A stretch of 64,000 bases of DNA from DATFFO01 sp963744905 (GTDB lineage: Bacteria > Actinomycetota > Acidimicrobiia > Spongiisociales > ZC4RG35): contig CAVUUV010000003.1 in assembly GCA_963744905.1 (NCBI GenBank), positions 682,001 to 746,000 of the forward strand, in the 5' to 3' direction. The position numbers were made by a program, and so were the translations under genes. Below are positions 24,057 to 32,979 of this stretch, in pieces (the stretch's first letter is position 1; every line of letters starts with the position of its first letter). The notes under the pieces are model-generated. The model saw only the letters and a program-made list of their open reading frames with translations, searched no databases and was not told the origin of the DNA.

Positions 24057-24530
24057 ATGCCACGGTCCGAGCAGATCGATGCCTACCGGGAGGGGCCCGC
24101 TCGGCTGAGGCAGGCGTGGAAGGCGGTACCCGAGGAAGCCCGCCACCACCGGCCCGAGGAATCGGAGTGGAGTCCCCACGAGATCGTCATCCACGTGGCA
24201 GACGCTGAAGTCAACGGCTATGTACGGTTTCGCAAGCTGGTCGCCGAGCCGGGGGCGGATATCGGAGCATACGAACAGGACGAATGGGCCGGCCACCTCG
24301 ATTATCTCGCCCAGGACCCTGCGGCGGCGCTGAACCTGATCGAATTGCTACGGGGCCTGACCGGCGTGCTGCTGGATGGCCTGTCAGATGACGCCTGGTC
24401 CCACGTCGTGCATCACCCCGAGCAAGGCGAATGGACTCTGGATGACTGGCTCCGGACCTACAGCTCCCACATCGACGCACATCTCATCCAGATGGAGGAG
24501 GCAGTCTCGGACTGGCGGTCGACCCGATGA
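24057..24530 (+). CDS. DinB-superfamily protein
   Basis: A 157-residue four-helix-bundle protein of the DinB/DUF664 type. The three metal-ligand His positions are plausible: 'PHEIVIHVADAE' in helix 2, 'HVVHHPEQGEWTLDDWL' and 'TYSSHIDAHLIQM' in the last helix. Family members include thiol transferases for bacillithiol or mycothiol, and many of unknown activity. ATG 24057 starts 12 bases after the MITE end; the longer open frame reads through the element and is not credible. The promoter may lie inside the element (inference). Confidence 0.8.
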   Translation: MPRSEQIDAYREGPARLRQAWKAVPEEARHHRPEESEWSPHEIVIHVADAEVNGYVRFRKLVAEPGADIGAYEQDEWAGHLDYLAQDPAAALNLIELLRGLTGVLLDGLSDDAWSHVVHHPEQGEWTLDDWLRTYSSHIDAHLIQMEEAVSDWRSTR

Positions 24531-24542
24531 CGACGCTCAGGC

Positions 24543-24905
24543 TCAGCAGGTGCTGTGGATGAGGGCCCCAACCGGAGAACCGGCCCCGGCCAGTTCGTTG
24601 TAGCGAGCGATGGCTTCAGAAGTCTCCAGGACCACGATCCGCACTTCGTCACCGAGTGCTTCGACCAGGGCCCGGGGAGTACGCATACGCCCCGTCCGTC
24701 CCGTCGACAACAGCACGATGCGAGCTCCGTGCTCCAGCAGTTCGTCGACATCCCTGGGGTCGACGCCCGACTCGTGAGAGGTCCCGGTCTCCTCCCAGTC
24801 CCAGGCCCGGGCACCTCCCGGCCACAACTTGACGTCCTTGTAGGTCACGCCGTCGACCTCGACCCGACCCCATGAATCGGCCGTGATGATTGGCGAGGAG
24901 GCCAT
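24543..24905 (-). CDS. Mth938/DUF498-family protein
   Basis: A 120-residue single-domain protein of the Mth938/NDUFAF3-like fold. Recognisable positions are 'WGRVEVDGVTYKDVKLWPGG', 'DWEETGTSHESGVDP', 'VLLSTGRTGRM' and the C-terminal 'GALIHSTC'. In mitochondria a related protein assists complex I assembly; bacterial members have no established function. ATG 24905 replaces an upstream in-frame start because the conserved fold begins at 'SPIITADSWG'. It is convergent with the DinB gene. Confidence 0.8.
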   Translation of the reverse strand: MASSPIITADSWGRVEVDGVTYKDVKLWPGGARAWDWEETGTSHESGVDPRDVDELLEHGARIVLLSTGRTGRMRTPRALVEALGDEVRIVVLETSEAIARYNELAGAGSPVGALIHSTC

Positions 24906-25023
24906 ATCCGGGAGCCTAACGACGCCCCTGGCCACCCGGGCCCGGGTTCCGAGAAGGAAGTCGTTTCAGATCGCCAAAATTGCCCCTAAGGAAGCGGCGT
25001 CGAGCTTCCGACGTTGACTCCGG

Positions 25024-27399
25024 ATGCCCGGCCGACACAGATCCCGCCTCAGACAACTGACCATCGTGATCGTTGTGATCATGCTCGTTCTGCCCTCGAC
25101 CACGGCATCCGCCAAGAAGTCGGGCACCTTCATCGACGACAACCACAGTCCCTACGAACCTCTCATCGAGAGGGCCAGGGCCATTGGCCTGGTCCTGGGC
25201 TGCAACCCTCCGGCCAATGATCGCTTCTGTCCGAACGCGGTGGTGACCCGGGCCGAGATGGCAGTGATGCTCGACCGCGCCGTCGGTTTGCCTTCCGCCA
25301 CCACCTCCCACTTCGTCGACGATCCCCACAGCTCGGTGGCGGCGTCGATCGAAGCGCTGGCCGAGGCGGGCGTCACCTCAGGTTGCTCGCCGGATCACTT
25401 CTGCCCCGACCGCTCTCTCACCCGCGGCGAGATGGCACAGTTCATCGCCGGCGCCATGGGCTGGGATCCCCCACCGGGACTGTCCCCTTATCACGACCTC
25501 GACTCCTCCCCATACGGACCCTCCCTCGCCATGCTCGGGCGCAGGGGCGACGTGGAGCCTTGTGATCCTCCTCTCGGCCTGCGCCTCTGCCCGGGTCAGG
25601 CAGTCACCAGGGAGGAAGCGATCTATGCCCTGACCTCTGCCCTGGATCTACAGCCGCTATCCTCACCCACTGCCTCAGCCGAGGACCTGTCGGTTGGTTT
25701 CGCCGACGGCTTCGACACGCTCTCACTGTGGGATGGGAGAGCCCCGAGCAGGCGAAACAGGGTCAGCCTCACCGAAGCAGGATTCAAGGGCAAGGGTCTG
25801 CGAGTCACGATTCCCAGGGGGTCGCATTTCGGGAGCGACTTCCGCCTGGATCTGAGCAAGGTGGCGGGCGAGGATCCCGAGGCGCTCTATTTCCGTTACA
25901 TGCTCCGACTCGACCGGGATTGGGCACCGGTGCGGAGCGGTAAGCTCCCTGGTTTCTCCGGCATCTACGGTCGAACCGGCAAAGGTGGGTACCCCAGCAC
26001 CCCCTCATCGCCAGGCTGGTCGGCCCGGGTTCAGTTCTTCGGCACCCGAGAAGGAGACTCGCGGGCCCGCCTCGGCTACTACGTCTACCACCTGGGCCAG
26101 GAGCGCCGCTACGGCGACTCGATGATGTGGAACGAAGCGGGGAAACTCCAACCGGGGCAGTGGTACTGCATCGAGGGAGAGGTGGAGATGAACACCCCGG
26201 GCCTGGCCGACGGGGCGTTGCGGGCCTGGGTGGACGGGACCCCTGCCTTCGATGTGGACGGGATCGAATTCCGCCGTCCCGACGAGCCCGACATCCGGAT
26301 CGAATCGTTCTGGTTCGACGTCTACTACGGGGGCAAGCCGACGGCGGAGAAATCGATGGGCATGACGATCGACGAGGTGTCGGTGGACACCCAGAGGGTG
26401 GGGTGCGGGGGCGACGCCGGGTTGTCTTCGCCCAAGAGGGCAGATGTCAACGGCGACGGCTTCGACGACCGCCTCTGGTGGGGGTCGTGTCCGGGAGGGA
26501 CGTGCTTCCAGGTCGACGACACGCTCGGCGTCGGTGCTCCGCTGCGAGTAGGCGACGGAGCCTGGTTCAGCCTCGAGACCCAGCAACTGGGGATGGCCAC
26601 CGGCGACGTCGACGCCGACGGACGCCAGGACGTCGTCTACCGGGGAAGATGCGGTGAATCGCAACCGTGCTGGAGGGTGCAACGCTGGCGCGGATCGACC
26701 CTGGGACCGGGCGAGAACTGGGGGGACGGGGCGCGCTTCGCCCCGGGAGCCAAGGGTCTCGTCGGCGGGGATTGGAACGGCGACGGTCTGGACGACCTCA
26801 CCTACCAGGGGCTGTGTGGATCCGACGCCGCGCCCTGCTGGCGGGTCCACCTCAGCTCGGGTGATGGCTTCGAGCCACCGGCGAATTGGGGACAACCCGG
26901 ACCCGCACCCGGAACCGATGTGGAAGCTGCGGACCTCGACGGCGACCGCCGCGACGACCTGGCCTACCGATCGAAGTGCCCCGAGGGCACTTGCTGGTTC
27001 GCCCAGTACTCGACTGGAAGCGGCTTCCGGTCACCGGTCGCCCTGGGACCGGCCTTCCCGGCCGGGACTACCTGGTGGCAGTGGTTCGACTATGACGGGG
27101 ACGGCTCCGCCGACCTGCTCTACATCGACGCGACGGGAAAGACCCTGGAAATGCGGGCCACGAAAGGGGATGAGCTCACCCCTCCCCGCCCGGTGGCGGC
27201 CCTGCCGGAGCAGGTCGAGAGCGTGGTGCTACGCCGGGTCGACTCCGAGGTACAGGCGCGGGCCGCCTTCCGGTGCGAGAAGACGAAGACATGCGTCGAC
27301 CGACTTCGAACCTGGGACGGATCGCTGGTTCCCGAGATCGAATACCACCGTCAGGTGATCACCACAGGTCTGTACGAAGGTCCCTTCCGGGTGGCCTGA
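25024..27399 (+). CDS. secreted SLH / polysaccharide-lyase-14-like / FG-GAP protein
   Basis: A 791-residue exported protein: signal peptide (1-30), three SLH-like repeats (about 33-215, 'GCNPPANDRFCP', 'GCSPDHFCPDRSLTRGEMAQF'), then a ~230-residue domain that looks like polysaccharide lyase family 14 ('ALYFRYMLRLDRDW', 'LPGFSGIYGRTGKGG', 'YCIEGEVEMNTPG', 'GALRAWVDGTPAFDVDG'), and at the C-terminus five FG-GAP/VCBS-like calcium-binding repeats ('DVNGDGFDD', 'DVDADGRQD', 'DWNGDGLDD', 'DLDGDRRDD', 'DYDGDGSAD'). The layout suggests a surface-anchored enzyme acting on acidic polysaccharide. The activity is inferred from fold-level resemblance; catalytic residues were not verified. Confidence 0.75.
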   Translation: MPGRHRSRLRQLTIVIVVIMLVLPSTTASAKKSGTFIDDNHSPYEPLIERARAIGLVLGCNPPANDRFCPNAVVTRAEMAVMLDRAVGLPSATTSHFVDDPHSSVAASIEALAEAGVTSGCSPDHFCPDRSLTRGEMAQFIAGAMGWDPPPGLSPYHDLDSSPYGPSLAMLGRRGDVEPCDPPLGLRLCPGQAVTREEAIYALTSALDLQPLSSPTASAEDLSVGFADGFDTLSLWDGRAPSRRNRVSLTEAGFKGKGLRVTIPRGSHFGSDFRLDLSKVAGEDPEALYFRYMLRLDRDWAPVRSGKLPGFSGIYGRTGKGGYPSTPSSPGWSARVQFFGTREGDSRARLGYYVYHLGQERRYGDSMMWNEAGKLQPGQWYCIEGEVEMNTPGLADGALRAWVDGTPAFDVDGIEFRRPDEPDIRIESFWFDVYYGGKPTAEKSMGMTIDEVSVDTQRVGCGGDAGLSSPKRADVNGDGFDDRLWWGSCPGGTCFQVDDTLGVGAPLRVGDGAWFSLETQQLGMATGDVDADGRQDVVYRGRCGESQPCWRVQRWRGSTLGPGENWGDGARFAPGAKGLVGGDWNGDGLDDLTYQGLCGSDAAPCWRVHLSSGDGFEPPANWGQPGPAPGTDVEAADLDGDRRDDLAYRSKCPEGTCWFAQYSTGSGFRSPVALGPAFPAGTTWWQWFDYDGDGSADLLYIDATGKTLEMRATKGDELTPPRPVAALPEQVESVVLRRVDSEVQARAAFRCEKTKTCVDRLRTWDGSLVPEIEYHRQVITTGLYEGPFRVA

Positions 27400-27457
27400 C
27401 CGGGGCGGCGCTCGCGGCCGTTTCAGCCTGGAGGGCGCTCTTTGAGGACGGAATCGC

Positions 27458-27486
27458 TTGACAGGTGGTCTGGTGGCTGATATCTA
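27458..27486 (+). promoter_or_regulatory. sigma70-type promoter of the LIV operon
   Basis: TTGACA (27458-27463), 17 bases, TATCTA (27481-27486). The -35 is perfect; the -10 is weaker. The predicted start of transcription is around 27493, inside the palindrome below. The 162-base gap from 27400 contains this promoter, the operator and a strong ribosome binding site (AGGAGG) at 27550-27555. Confidence 0.7.
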
Positions 27487-27488
27487 AG

Positions 27489-27508
27489 ACCTGAATCACC
27501 TCTCAGGT
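27489..27508 (+). promoter_or_regulatory. palindromic operator over the LIV operon transcription start
   Basis: ACCTGA, 8 bases, TCAGGT: a perfect inverted repeat placed on the predicted +1. Its position fits a repressor site. The TetR-type regulator at 34462, inside the same operon, is the obvious candidate. Confidence 0.55.
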
Positions 27509-27561
27509 TTGTTCCCGGAAGGGCTCCTGGAGGAGGTGGCCACAAGACCAGGAGGATAAGA

Positions 27562-28800
27562 ATGCGCAGAAGAATCGGCCTGATGGCGATCATCGCCATG
27601 ATCGTCGTGGCGTGCGGAGGCACTGCCACCGAGACCACCAGCACCACCTCGCCCCCCGCCACCGAGGGAACCACGGCCACGACAGCCGCTCCCTCTTCCA
27701 CCACCGCTCCCGCCACGACCACCGGCGGCGGCGAGCCGATCCAGGTGGGAATCATCACCACCACCTCCGGAGCGCTGCAGAGCTACGGAAACCAGTACCT
27801 GTCCGGACTCCAGGCGGGGCTCGACTACGCCACCGACGGGAGCGACGCCGTGAATGGGCGTCCCGTTGAGTTCGTCATCTCCGACGACGGAGGGGACCCG
27901 GAGACGGCCATCAGCCAGGCCACCGATCTGGTCGGTCAGGGGGTCGACGTGATCGCCGGGACGGTCGTGTCGGGTGTCGCCGTGCAGCTGGCCGCTTTCG
28001 CCGCCGAGAACGACATCCTCTACGTGTCGGGCCCCGCCGCATCCGATGCCATAACCGGAGCCAACCAGAACACGTTTCGCTCCGGACGTCAGAGCTATCA
28101 GGACGTGGCCACGGCCGCCTCGCTGATCGACACCGAGGGCGGTGACGTGCTCGTATTCGCCCAGGACACCGAGTTCGGGGCTGCCAACGTGGCTGCGGTC
28201 CAGGCGGTTCTGGGCCCGCGCGGCTTCAACGTCGACTCGCTTCTCGTCCCGCCCACTGAGACCGAGTTCACCGGTTTCGCCGATCAGATCAATCAGGCCG
28301 ATCCCGACCTGGTGTTCGTCGCCTGGGCCGGAGAGACCTCGGGGGCCATGTGGCAGGCGCTCAACCAGCAGAAGGTGTTCGACACGGCCCCCGTCGCCAC
28401 CGGCTTGGCGGACAAGGCCACCTGGCCGTTCTACGGAGATGCCGCCACGGGCATCAGCTTCCTCAACCACTACTTCCCGGGGGCACCCGACAATCCCGTG
28501 AACGATTACATGGTCGCCAACGCCGACAACGTGGACCTGTTCACACCCGACGGCTTCGTCGCCGCCCAAATGATCGTGCACGCCCTCACCGAGGCGGGAC
28601 CCGATGATGTGGCAGGAATGATTTCGTCGCTCGAAGGCTGGACCTTCGATGCCCCCAAGGGCACTCAGACGGTGCGGGCCTCGGACCATGCCATGTTGCA
28701 ACCGATGTTCACTGTCAAGCTGGTCGACAACAACGGCACCCTCGAGGCGGAGCTGATCGACACCCTGCCCCCCGACGCCACTGCCCCGCCCGAGTCCTGA
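27562..28800 (+). CDS. LIV-type ABC transporter substrate-binding lipoprotein
   Basis: A 412-residue periplasmic-binding-protein fold (type I, LivJ-like). The lipobox is 'AMIVVACGG' with the lipidated Cys18, followed by a long Thr/Pro linker to about residue 52. The two-lobed binding domain shows 'TTSGALQSYGNQYLSGLQAG' and 'FRSGRQSYQDVATAASLID'. Members bind branched-chain amino acids, amides, or aromatic and other carboxylates. The neighbouring acyl-CoA ligase suggests a carboxylic acid substrate (inference). ATG 27562 has a strong ribosome binding site. It is the first gene of a nine-gene operon. Confidence 0.88.
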   Translation: MRRRIGLMAIIAMIVVACGGTATETTSTTSPPATEGTTATTAAPSSTTAPATTTGGGEPIQVGIITTTSGALQSYGNQYLSGLQAGLDYATDGSDAVNGRPVEFVISDDGGDPETAISQATDLVGQGVDVIAGTVVSGVAVQLAAFAAENDILYVSGPAASDAITGANQNTFRSGRQSYQDVATAASLIDTEGGDVLVFAQDTEFGAANVAAVQAVLGPRGFNVDSLLVPPTETEFTGFADQINQADPDLVFVAWAGETSGAMWQALNQQKVFDTAPVATGLADKATWPFYGDAATGISFLNHYFPGAPDNPVNDYMVANADNVDLFTPDGFVAAQMIVHALTEAGPDDVAGMISSLEGWTFDAPKGTQTVRASDHAMLQPMFTVKLVDNNGTLEAELIDTLPPDATAPPES

Positions 28801-28811
28801 TCGAGCGATCA
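28798..28811. other. 14-bp palindrome between the binding protein and ATPase genes
   Basis: TGATCGAGCGATCA (6-2-6) overlaps the stop codon of the binding-protein gene. It could lower read-through or protect the 3' end of the binding-protein mRNA, which is usually needed in excess. Confidence 0.35.
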
Positions 28812-28819
28812 TCCCTCCC

Positions 28820-29602
28820 ATGACAGCTACCGCCTCCCGCCCCGACGGGACCGGCGACGCCGCCCTGGCGACCACCGGTCTCGGATGGGGCGTGGGCGGA
28901 CTGGTCATCGTCGATGACGTGAGCCTGGAAGTGGCGCACGGAGAGCTCCTCTCGGTCATCGGGCCCAACGGAGCCGGGAAGACGAGCCTGATCAATCTGG
29001 TGTCCGGCGTGCATCGGCCCCGACGGGGCAGAATCTTCCTCCAGGGAGAGGACGTCACCGATCTCCGCCCTTCCCGACGGGTCGGGAAGGGCCTGGGCCG
29101 CACCTTCCAGACCTCGAGCCTGTTCCCGGGCCTGAGCGTGTTCGAGAATGTGCGTCTCGCCGCCCAGGCAGCCCTGGGTGGCAGCCTGGGTCTCTTCACC
29201 TCGCCTCACCGGGGTGACGCGGCCAGTCGTCGAGCATCTGAGACTCTGGAGGAGGTAGGGCTGGGTCGACGGGCGACCGAGCGGGTCGGCGAGATCTCCC
29301 ACGGTGACAAACGCAAGGTGGAGCTGGCGGTGGTCCTGGCCGCCGATCCCCGGATCCTCCTGTTGGACGAGCCCACCGCGGGTGTGGCGGTGGAGGAGAC
29401 CCACCCCCTGATCGAGGTGATCCAGGGGGTCCATGCCTCGGGCCGGGCCATCGTGATGGTCGAACACCGGATGGAGTTCGTGGTCGACGTGTCTGACCGC
29501 ATCGCGGTCATGCACGAAGGCCGGTTGCTGACGGTGGGGACCCCCGCCCAGGTGATGGCCGACGAGGCGGTTCGCGCCGCCTACCTGGGAGGAGAAGGTT
29601 GA
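28820..29602 (+). CDS. LIV-type ABC transporter ATPase (LivG-like)
   Basis: A 260-residue ABC ATPase: Walker A 'GPNGAGKTS', Q-loop 'RTFQTSSLFPGLSVFEN', signature region 'GEISHGDKRKVELAVVLA' (an ISHG in place of the usual LSxG), Walker B 'ILLLDEPTAG' and switch His in 'MVEHRMEF'. It powers import together with the second ATPase at 29599. An unstructured N-terminal extension of ~20 residues precedes the domain. The end overlaps the next gene by 4 bases. Confidence 0.9.
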   Translation: MTATASRPDGTGDAALATTGLGWGVGGLVIVDDVSLEVAHGELLSVIGPNGAGKTSLINLVSGVHRPRRGRIFLQGEDVTDLRPSRRVGKGLGRTFQTSSLFPGLSVFENVRLAAQAALGGSLGLFTSPHRGDAASRRASETLEEVGLGRRATERVGEISHGDKRKVELAVVLAADPRILLLDEPTAGVAVEETHPLIEVIQGVHASGRAIVMVEHRMEFVVDVSDRIAVMHEGRLLTVGTPAQVMADEAVRAAYLGGEG

Positions 29603-30297
29603 GCTCCCTGGAGATCACCGACCTCCACGTCTGGCGAGGGGAAGCACACGTGCTCGAGGGGATCACCGCCTCCTTCCCCGAGAACGAGGTCACCGCCCTG
29701 CTGGGCCGCAACGGTGTGGGCAAGTCGACCACCCTGCTGGCCATCATGGGACTTCTGCCCGCCCAGGGCTCCATACTCCTGAGCGGAAGCGAACTCATCT
29801 CCTCCCCCACTCACCTCATCGCCCGGAGGGGAATAGGGTACGTTCCCGAGGACCGCGAGGTCTTCGCCACCCTGACCGTGGAAGAGAACTTCCGCCTGGC
29901 AGAGAGGCCGGGCGCCCGCCCCGATTACGCCAGGGTCTACGACCTGTTCCCCGACCTGCGTTCCCGGCTCGGACAGACCGCCGGGACCCTCTCGGGCGGC
30001 CAGCAGCAGATGCTGGCCCTGGGCCGGGCCCTGCTCAACCCGAATTCCCTGCTGCTGATCGACGAGCCCACCAAGGGCCTGGCCCCGATCGTGATCGAGC
30101 ATGTGGTCGAGGCGCTGAGCCGGGCAACAGCCGATACCACCGTGATCCTGGTGGAACAGAACCTGTGGGTGGCGTCCCAACTGGCTACCAAGGCGGTGGT
30201 CCTCGACCAGGGACGGGTGGTGTACTCGGGCGGGATGGAGGACCTGGCCACCGACCCCGAACTGGCGGGGCGCTACCTGGGGGTGGCCGTTCGATGA
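29599..30297 (+). CDS. LIV-type ABC transporter ATPase (LivF-like)
   Basis: A 232-residue ABC ATPase: Walker A 'GRNGVGKST', Q-loop region 'VPEDREVFATLTVEENF', signature 'LSGGQQQMLALGRAL', Walker B 'LLLIDEPTKGL' and switch region 'ILVEQNL'. The TTG start overlaps the upstream stop by 4 bases, and the stop overlaps the permease start by 4, so the genes are translated together. It pairs with the LivG-like subunit in one heteromeric importer. Confidence 0.9.
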   Translation: MSSLEITDLHVWRGEAHVLEGITASFPENEVTALLGRNGVGKSTTLLAIMGLLPAQGSILLSGSELISSPTHLIARRGIGYVPEDREVFATLTVEENFRLAERPGARPDYARVYDLFPDLRSRLGQTAGTLSGGQQQMLALGRALLNPNSLLLIDEPTKGLAPIVIEHVVEALSRATADTTVILVEQNLWVASQLATKAVVLDQGRVVYSGGMEDLATDPELAGRYLGVAVR

Positions 30298-31178
30298 GCA
30301 GCTTCGTCCTCTACACGGTCACCGGGTTGGGTCTGGGCGGGCTTTATTTCCTCCTTGCCTCCGGGCTGTCCCTCATCTTCGGGCTGATGAGTGTCCTCAA
30401 CCTGGCTCACGGAGCGTTCTTTGCCGCTGGGGGCTATGCCGCCTGGTGGGTGATGGACACCCTCACCGCCATCCCCCCCGGGCCCCGCTTCTTGCTGGCC
30501 GTGCTGGGAGCGGCCCTGGTCGGCACAGTGGCGGGAGCAGCCGTGGAGATGGGCCTGGTACGGCGGCTCTACGGGCGCCACGTCGAGCAGATCCTGTTGA
30601 CCATCGGCCTGGGTATGGCCGCCGTCGCCCTGATGGGCGGATGGTTCAGCTACGACCCCCGGCTGATGGCCCAGCCGGACTGGTTCCTCAGCACCACCCG
30701 CCTGGCCGGGGCCAACATCCCCAACAATCGGCTGCTGATACTGGGAGTGGCAGTGGCGATGCTGGTGGGGCTCATGCTGTTCCTGGCCCGAACCCGCCAC
30801 GGCCTCATCATCCGGGCCGGAGTCGAGAACCCTTCCATGGTCCGGGCACTGGGCATCGACGTGTCGCGCAGCTTCACGATCGTCTTCGCTCTGGGCGGCC
30901 TGATGGCCGGGGTGGGCGGTGCCCTGGGAGCGGTCTACTTCAACGGGATACACCCGGGCCTGGGCACCACCCAGCTCATCTTCGCCTTCATCGTGGTCGT
31001 CATCGGCGGCCTGGGCTCGGTGCCGGGCACGGCTGTGGCGGCGCTGGTGGTGGCCTTGACCCAGGTCTACGTCAACAACTACCTGGCCAGCGGCATGGGC
31101 TCCATCTCGGTGGTGATCCTGCTGGCGGTCGTGCTGCTGATCCGTCCCCAGGGGCTGCTGGGGAGGGTGCAGCCGTGA
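30294..31178 (+). CDS. LIV-type ABC transporter permease (LivH-like)
   Basis: A 294-residue membrane protein with about eight hydrophobic helices. Typical LivH features are 'SLIFGLMSVLNLAHGAFFAA' at residues ~20-40 and the coupling region 'RTRHGLIIRAGVENPSMVRA' (EAA-like loop). ATG 30294 (overlap TGATG with the upstream ATPase) is the correct start; the upstream open frame lies inside the ATPase gene. It forms the channel with the LivM-like subunit. Confidence 0.9.
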   Translation: MSSFVLYTVTGLGLGGLYFLLASGLSLIFGLMSVLNLAHGAFFAAGGYAAWWVMDTLTAIPPGPRFLLAVLGAALVGTVAGAAVEMGLVRRLYGRHVEQILLTIGLGMAAVALMGGWFSYDPRLMAQPDWFLSTTRLAGANIPNNRLLILGVAVAMLVGLMLFLARTRHGLIIRAGVENPSMVRALGIDVSRSFTIVFALGGLMAGVGGALGAVYFNGIHPGLGTTQLIFAFIVVVIGGLGSVPGTAVAALVVALTQVYVNNYLASGMGSISVVILLAVVLLIRPQGLLGRVQP

Positions 31179-32203
31179 AACGTTCGGTCAAAGGTGCCCT
31201 GGCCCTGTCGTTGGTAGCCCTGGCGGCATTCGCCCCCCTGCTGCCCTTCGGGATCCCGTGGGTGTTCAATGGCTCCATTTCCAGCCCTGGCACTCTTCAG
31301 GTGCTCGCCTCGGCCCTGGTGCTGGCCGGCCTGGCCATGTCATACGATCTGCTCTTCGGCTACACGGGGCTGCTCAGCTTCGGCCATGCCCTTCCCTTCG
31401 CACTCGGCGCCTACGGCACCAACCTCCTGATGCTGCACGCCGGCATGAACTATGGCCTGGCCGGCCTGGTCACCCTGATCGGGGTGGTGGCGGTATCGGC
31501 GGTGCTGGGTTCAGTGGCTTTGCGCACCACCGGCGTGGCCTTCGCCATGGTGACCCTGGCCTTCGCCGAGGCATTCTCGCTGCTGGTGGTGACCGACCCG
31601 CTTCGATTCTCGGGCGGCGAGGAGGGCCTGGCCCTGGTCTCGGACCGCGTCCCCGACCTCTTCCGGGGCGTTGTCAACACCCGCAACATCTACTGGCTGG
31701 CACTGGCTTTCGCCCTGTTCGTCTTCGTGGCGACCCGCCGGGTCGTGACCTCGCGGGCGGGGCGGGTTTTCGAGGCCATCCGCGAGAACGAGCCCCGGGT
31801 GGAGATGCTGGGACTGACCCCGTTTCGATTCAAGCTCTCCTCCTTCATGATTTCCTCGGGTCTGGCTGCGCTGGGAGGGTCGATCTACCTGCTGGTCGTC
31901 CGGGGAGCCAATGTGAGCATCACCACCGCCCAGTTCACTCTGGCCATCCTGGTCATGGTGGTCCTGGGTGGAGCCGGCAAGCTGTGGGGAGCGGCCCTGG
32001 GTGGGTTCGTCTACGGAATCCTCGACCTGCGCCTGTCTGCTGTGGCTACTTCGGAGACCATCAAGGGCCTGCCCGGATGGCTGTCCGGGCCCCTCTCCGA
32101 GCCTCTGTTCGTCCTCGGAGTGATCTTCGTGCTATTGGTCCTGTTCGCCCCGGGAGGTTTGAGCTCGTTGGGCTCGACGGGAAGGAAGGTGAGACGAGCT
32201 TGA
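31175..32203 (+). CDS. LIV-type ABC transporter permease (LivM-like)
   Basis: A 342-residue membrane protein with eight or nine hydrophobic helices. The LivM pattern 'DLLFGYTGLLSFGHALPFAL' and the EAA-like loop 'RENEPRVEMLGLTPFRFKL' are seen. GTG 31175 overlaps the previous stop, and the stop overlaps the hydrolase TTG start. It completes the importer encoded by five consecutive genes. Confidence 0.9.
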   Translation: MKRSVKGALALSLVALAAFAPLLPFGIPWVFNGSISSPGTLQVLASALVLAGLAMSYDLLFGYTGLLSFGHALPFALGAYGTNLLMLHAGMNYGLAGLVTLIGVVAVSAVLGSVALRTTGVAFAMVTLAFAEAFSLLVVTDPLRFSGGEEGLALVSDRVPDLFRGVVNTRNIYWLALAFALFVFVATRRVVTSRAGRVFEAIRENEPRVEMLGLTPFRFKLSSFMISSGLAALGGSIYLLVVRGANVSITTAQFTLAILVMVVLGGAGKLWGAALGGFVYGILDLRLSAVATSETIKGLPGWLSGPLSEPLFVLGVIFVLLVLFAPGGLSSLGSTGRKVRRA

Positions 32204-32979
32204 AGGCGCACAACGGTGACGTGATCCTCGACTGGGAGGACAGAGGAGAGGGTCCGCCCCTGCTTCTCATCCATGGGCTCGGATATGCCCGCTGGGGGTG
32301 GGAGCCGCTGGCTCCGCTGCTGGCCGAGCACTTCAGGGTGATCACGTTCGACAACCGCGGAATCGGACTGTCCTCGGTGCCACCCGGCCCCTACACCGCC
32401 GCCCAGATGGCCACCGACGCCCTGGCCGTCCTCGACGCCGCAGGAGCCGGGCGCACCCACGTGGCCGGCACCTCCCTGGGAGGAATGATCGCCCAGGAGT
32501 TGGCCATCGATCATCCGGACCGGGTCGATCGGCTGGCCCTGTTGTCGACCACCCCCGGCCAGCCCGATGGCTATCCGATGCCGGAGGCCACGGTTCGGCT
32601 TTTGGAGCAGGCCTCGAATTGGGAGCCGGAGGTGGCGCTGCGCCGCTTCGTGGAGAACGCCCTGGGGCCGGCACCCGACGCCCGCCTGGTCGATGACATC
32701 CTGGGGCACCGGCTCGCCAATCCACAGGACCCGGCCGGATGGGCGGCGCAAGCGGCAGCGGGGACGACTTACGCCGGCGGCGACCGGTGCCGTGCGATCT
32801 CGGCCCCCACCCTGGTCGTGTCCGGAACCGAGGACAGGGTGGTCGACCATGCCAACTCGCACCTCCTGGGGGAGTTGATCCCCCGGGCGACGGTCCGTCT
32901 GGTCGAAGGTGGCGGCCATCTGGTTTTCTGGGAACATCCCCGACTCGTCGCCAACATGATCGTCGAATTCCTCACATGA
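32200..32979 (+). CDS. alpha/beta hydrolase (3-oxoadipate enol-lactonase-like)
   Basis: A 259-residue alpha/beta-hydrolase. It has the oxyanion loop 'LLLIHGLGYARWGWEPL', the nucleophile elbow 'GTSLGGMIAQELA' (Ser), the acid in 'VSGTEDRVVD' and the catalytic His in 'EGGGHLVFWEHP'. The spacing is close to esterases and enol-lactonases. The TTG start at 32200 overlaps the permease stop; it is coupled to the acyl-CoA ligase by a 4-base overlap. In the operon it may release an acid from an ester or lactone before CoA activation (inference). Confidence 0.85.
   Translation: MKAHNGDVILDWEDRGEGPPLLLIHGLGYARWGWEPLAPLLAEHFRVITFDNRGIGLSSVPPGPYTAAQMATDALAVLDAAGAGRTHVAGTSLGGMIAQELAIDHPDRVDRLALLSTTPGQPDGYPMPEATVRLLEQASNWEPEVALRRFVENALGPAPDARLVDDILGHRLANPQDPAGWAAQAAAGTTYAGGDRCRAISAPTLVVSGTEDRVVDHANSHLLGELIPRATVRLVEGGGHLVFWEHPRLVANMIVEFLT

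Noticed and set aside
23808..24296. Minus-strand open frame across the MITE that could be a transposase remnant
   Set aside because: The translation has no transposase catalytic motif, and the element is only 163 bp, so it is treated as non-coding.
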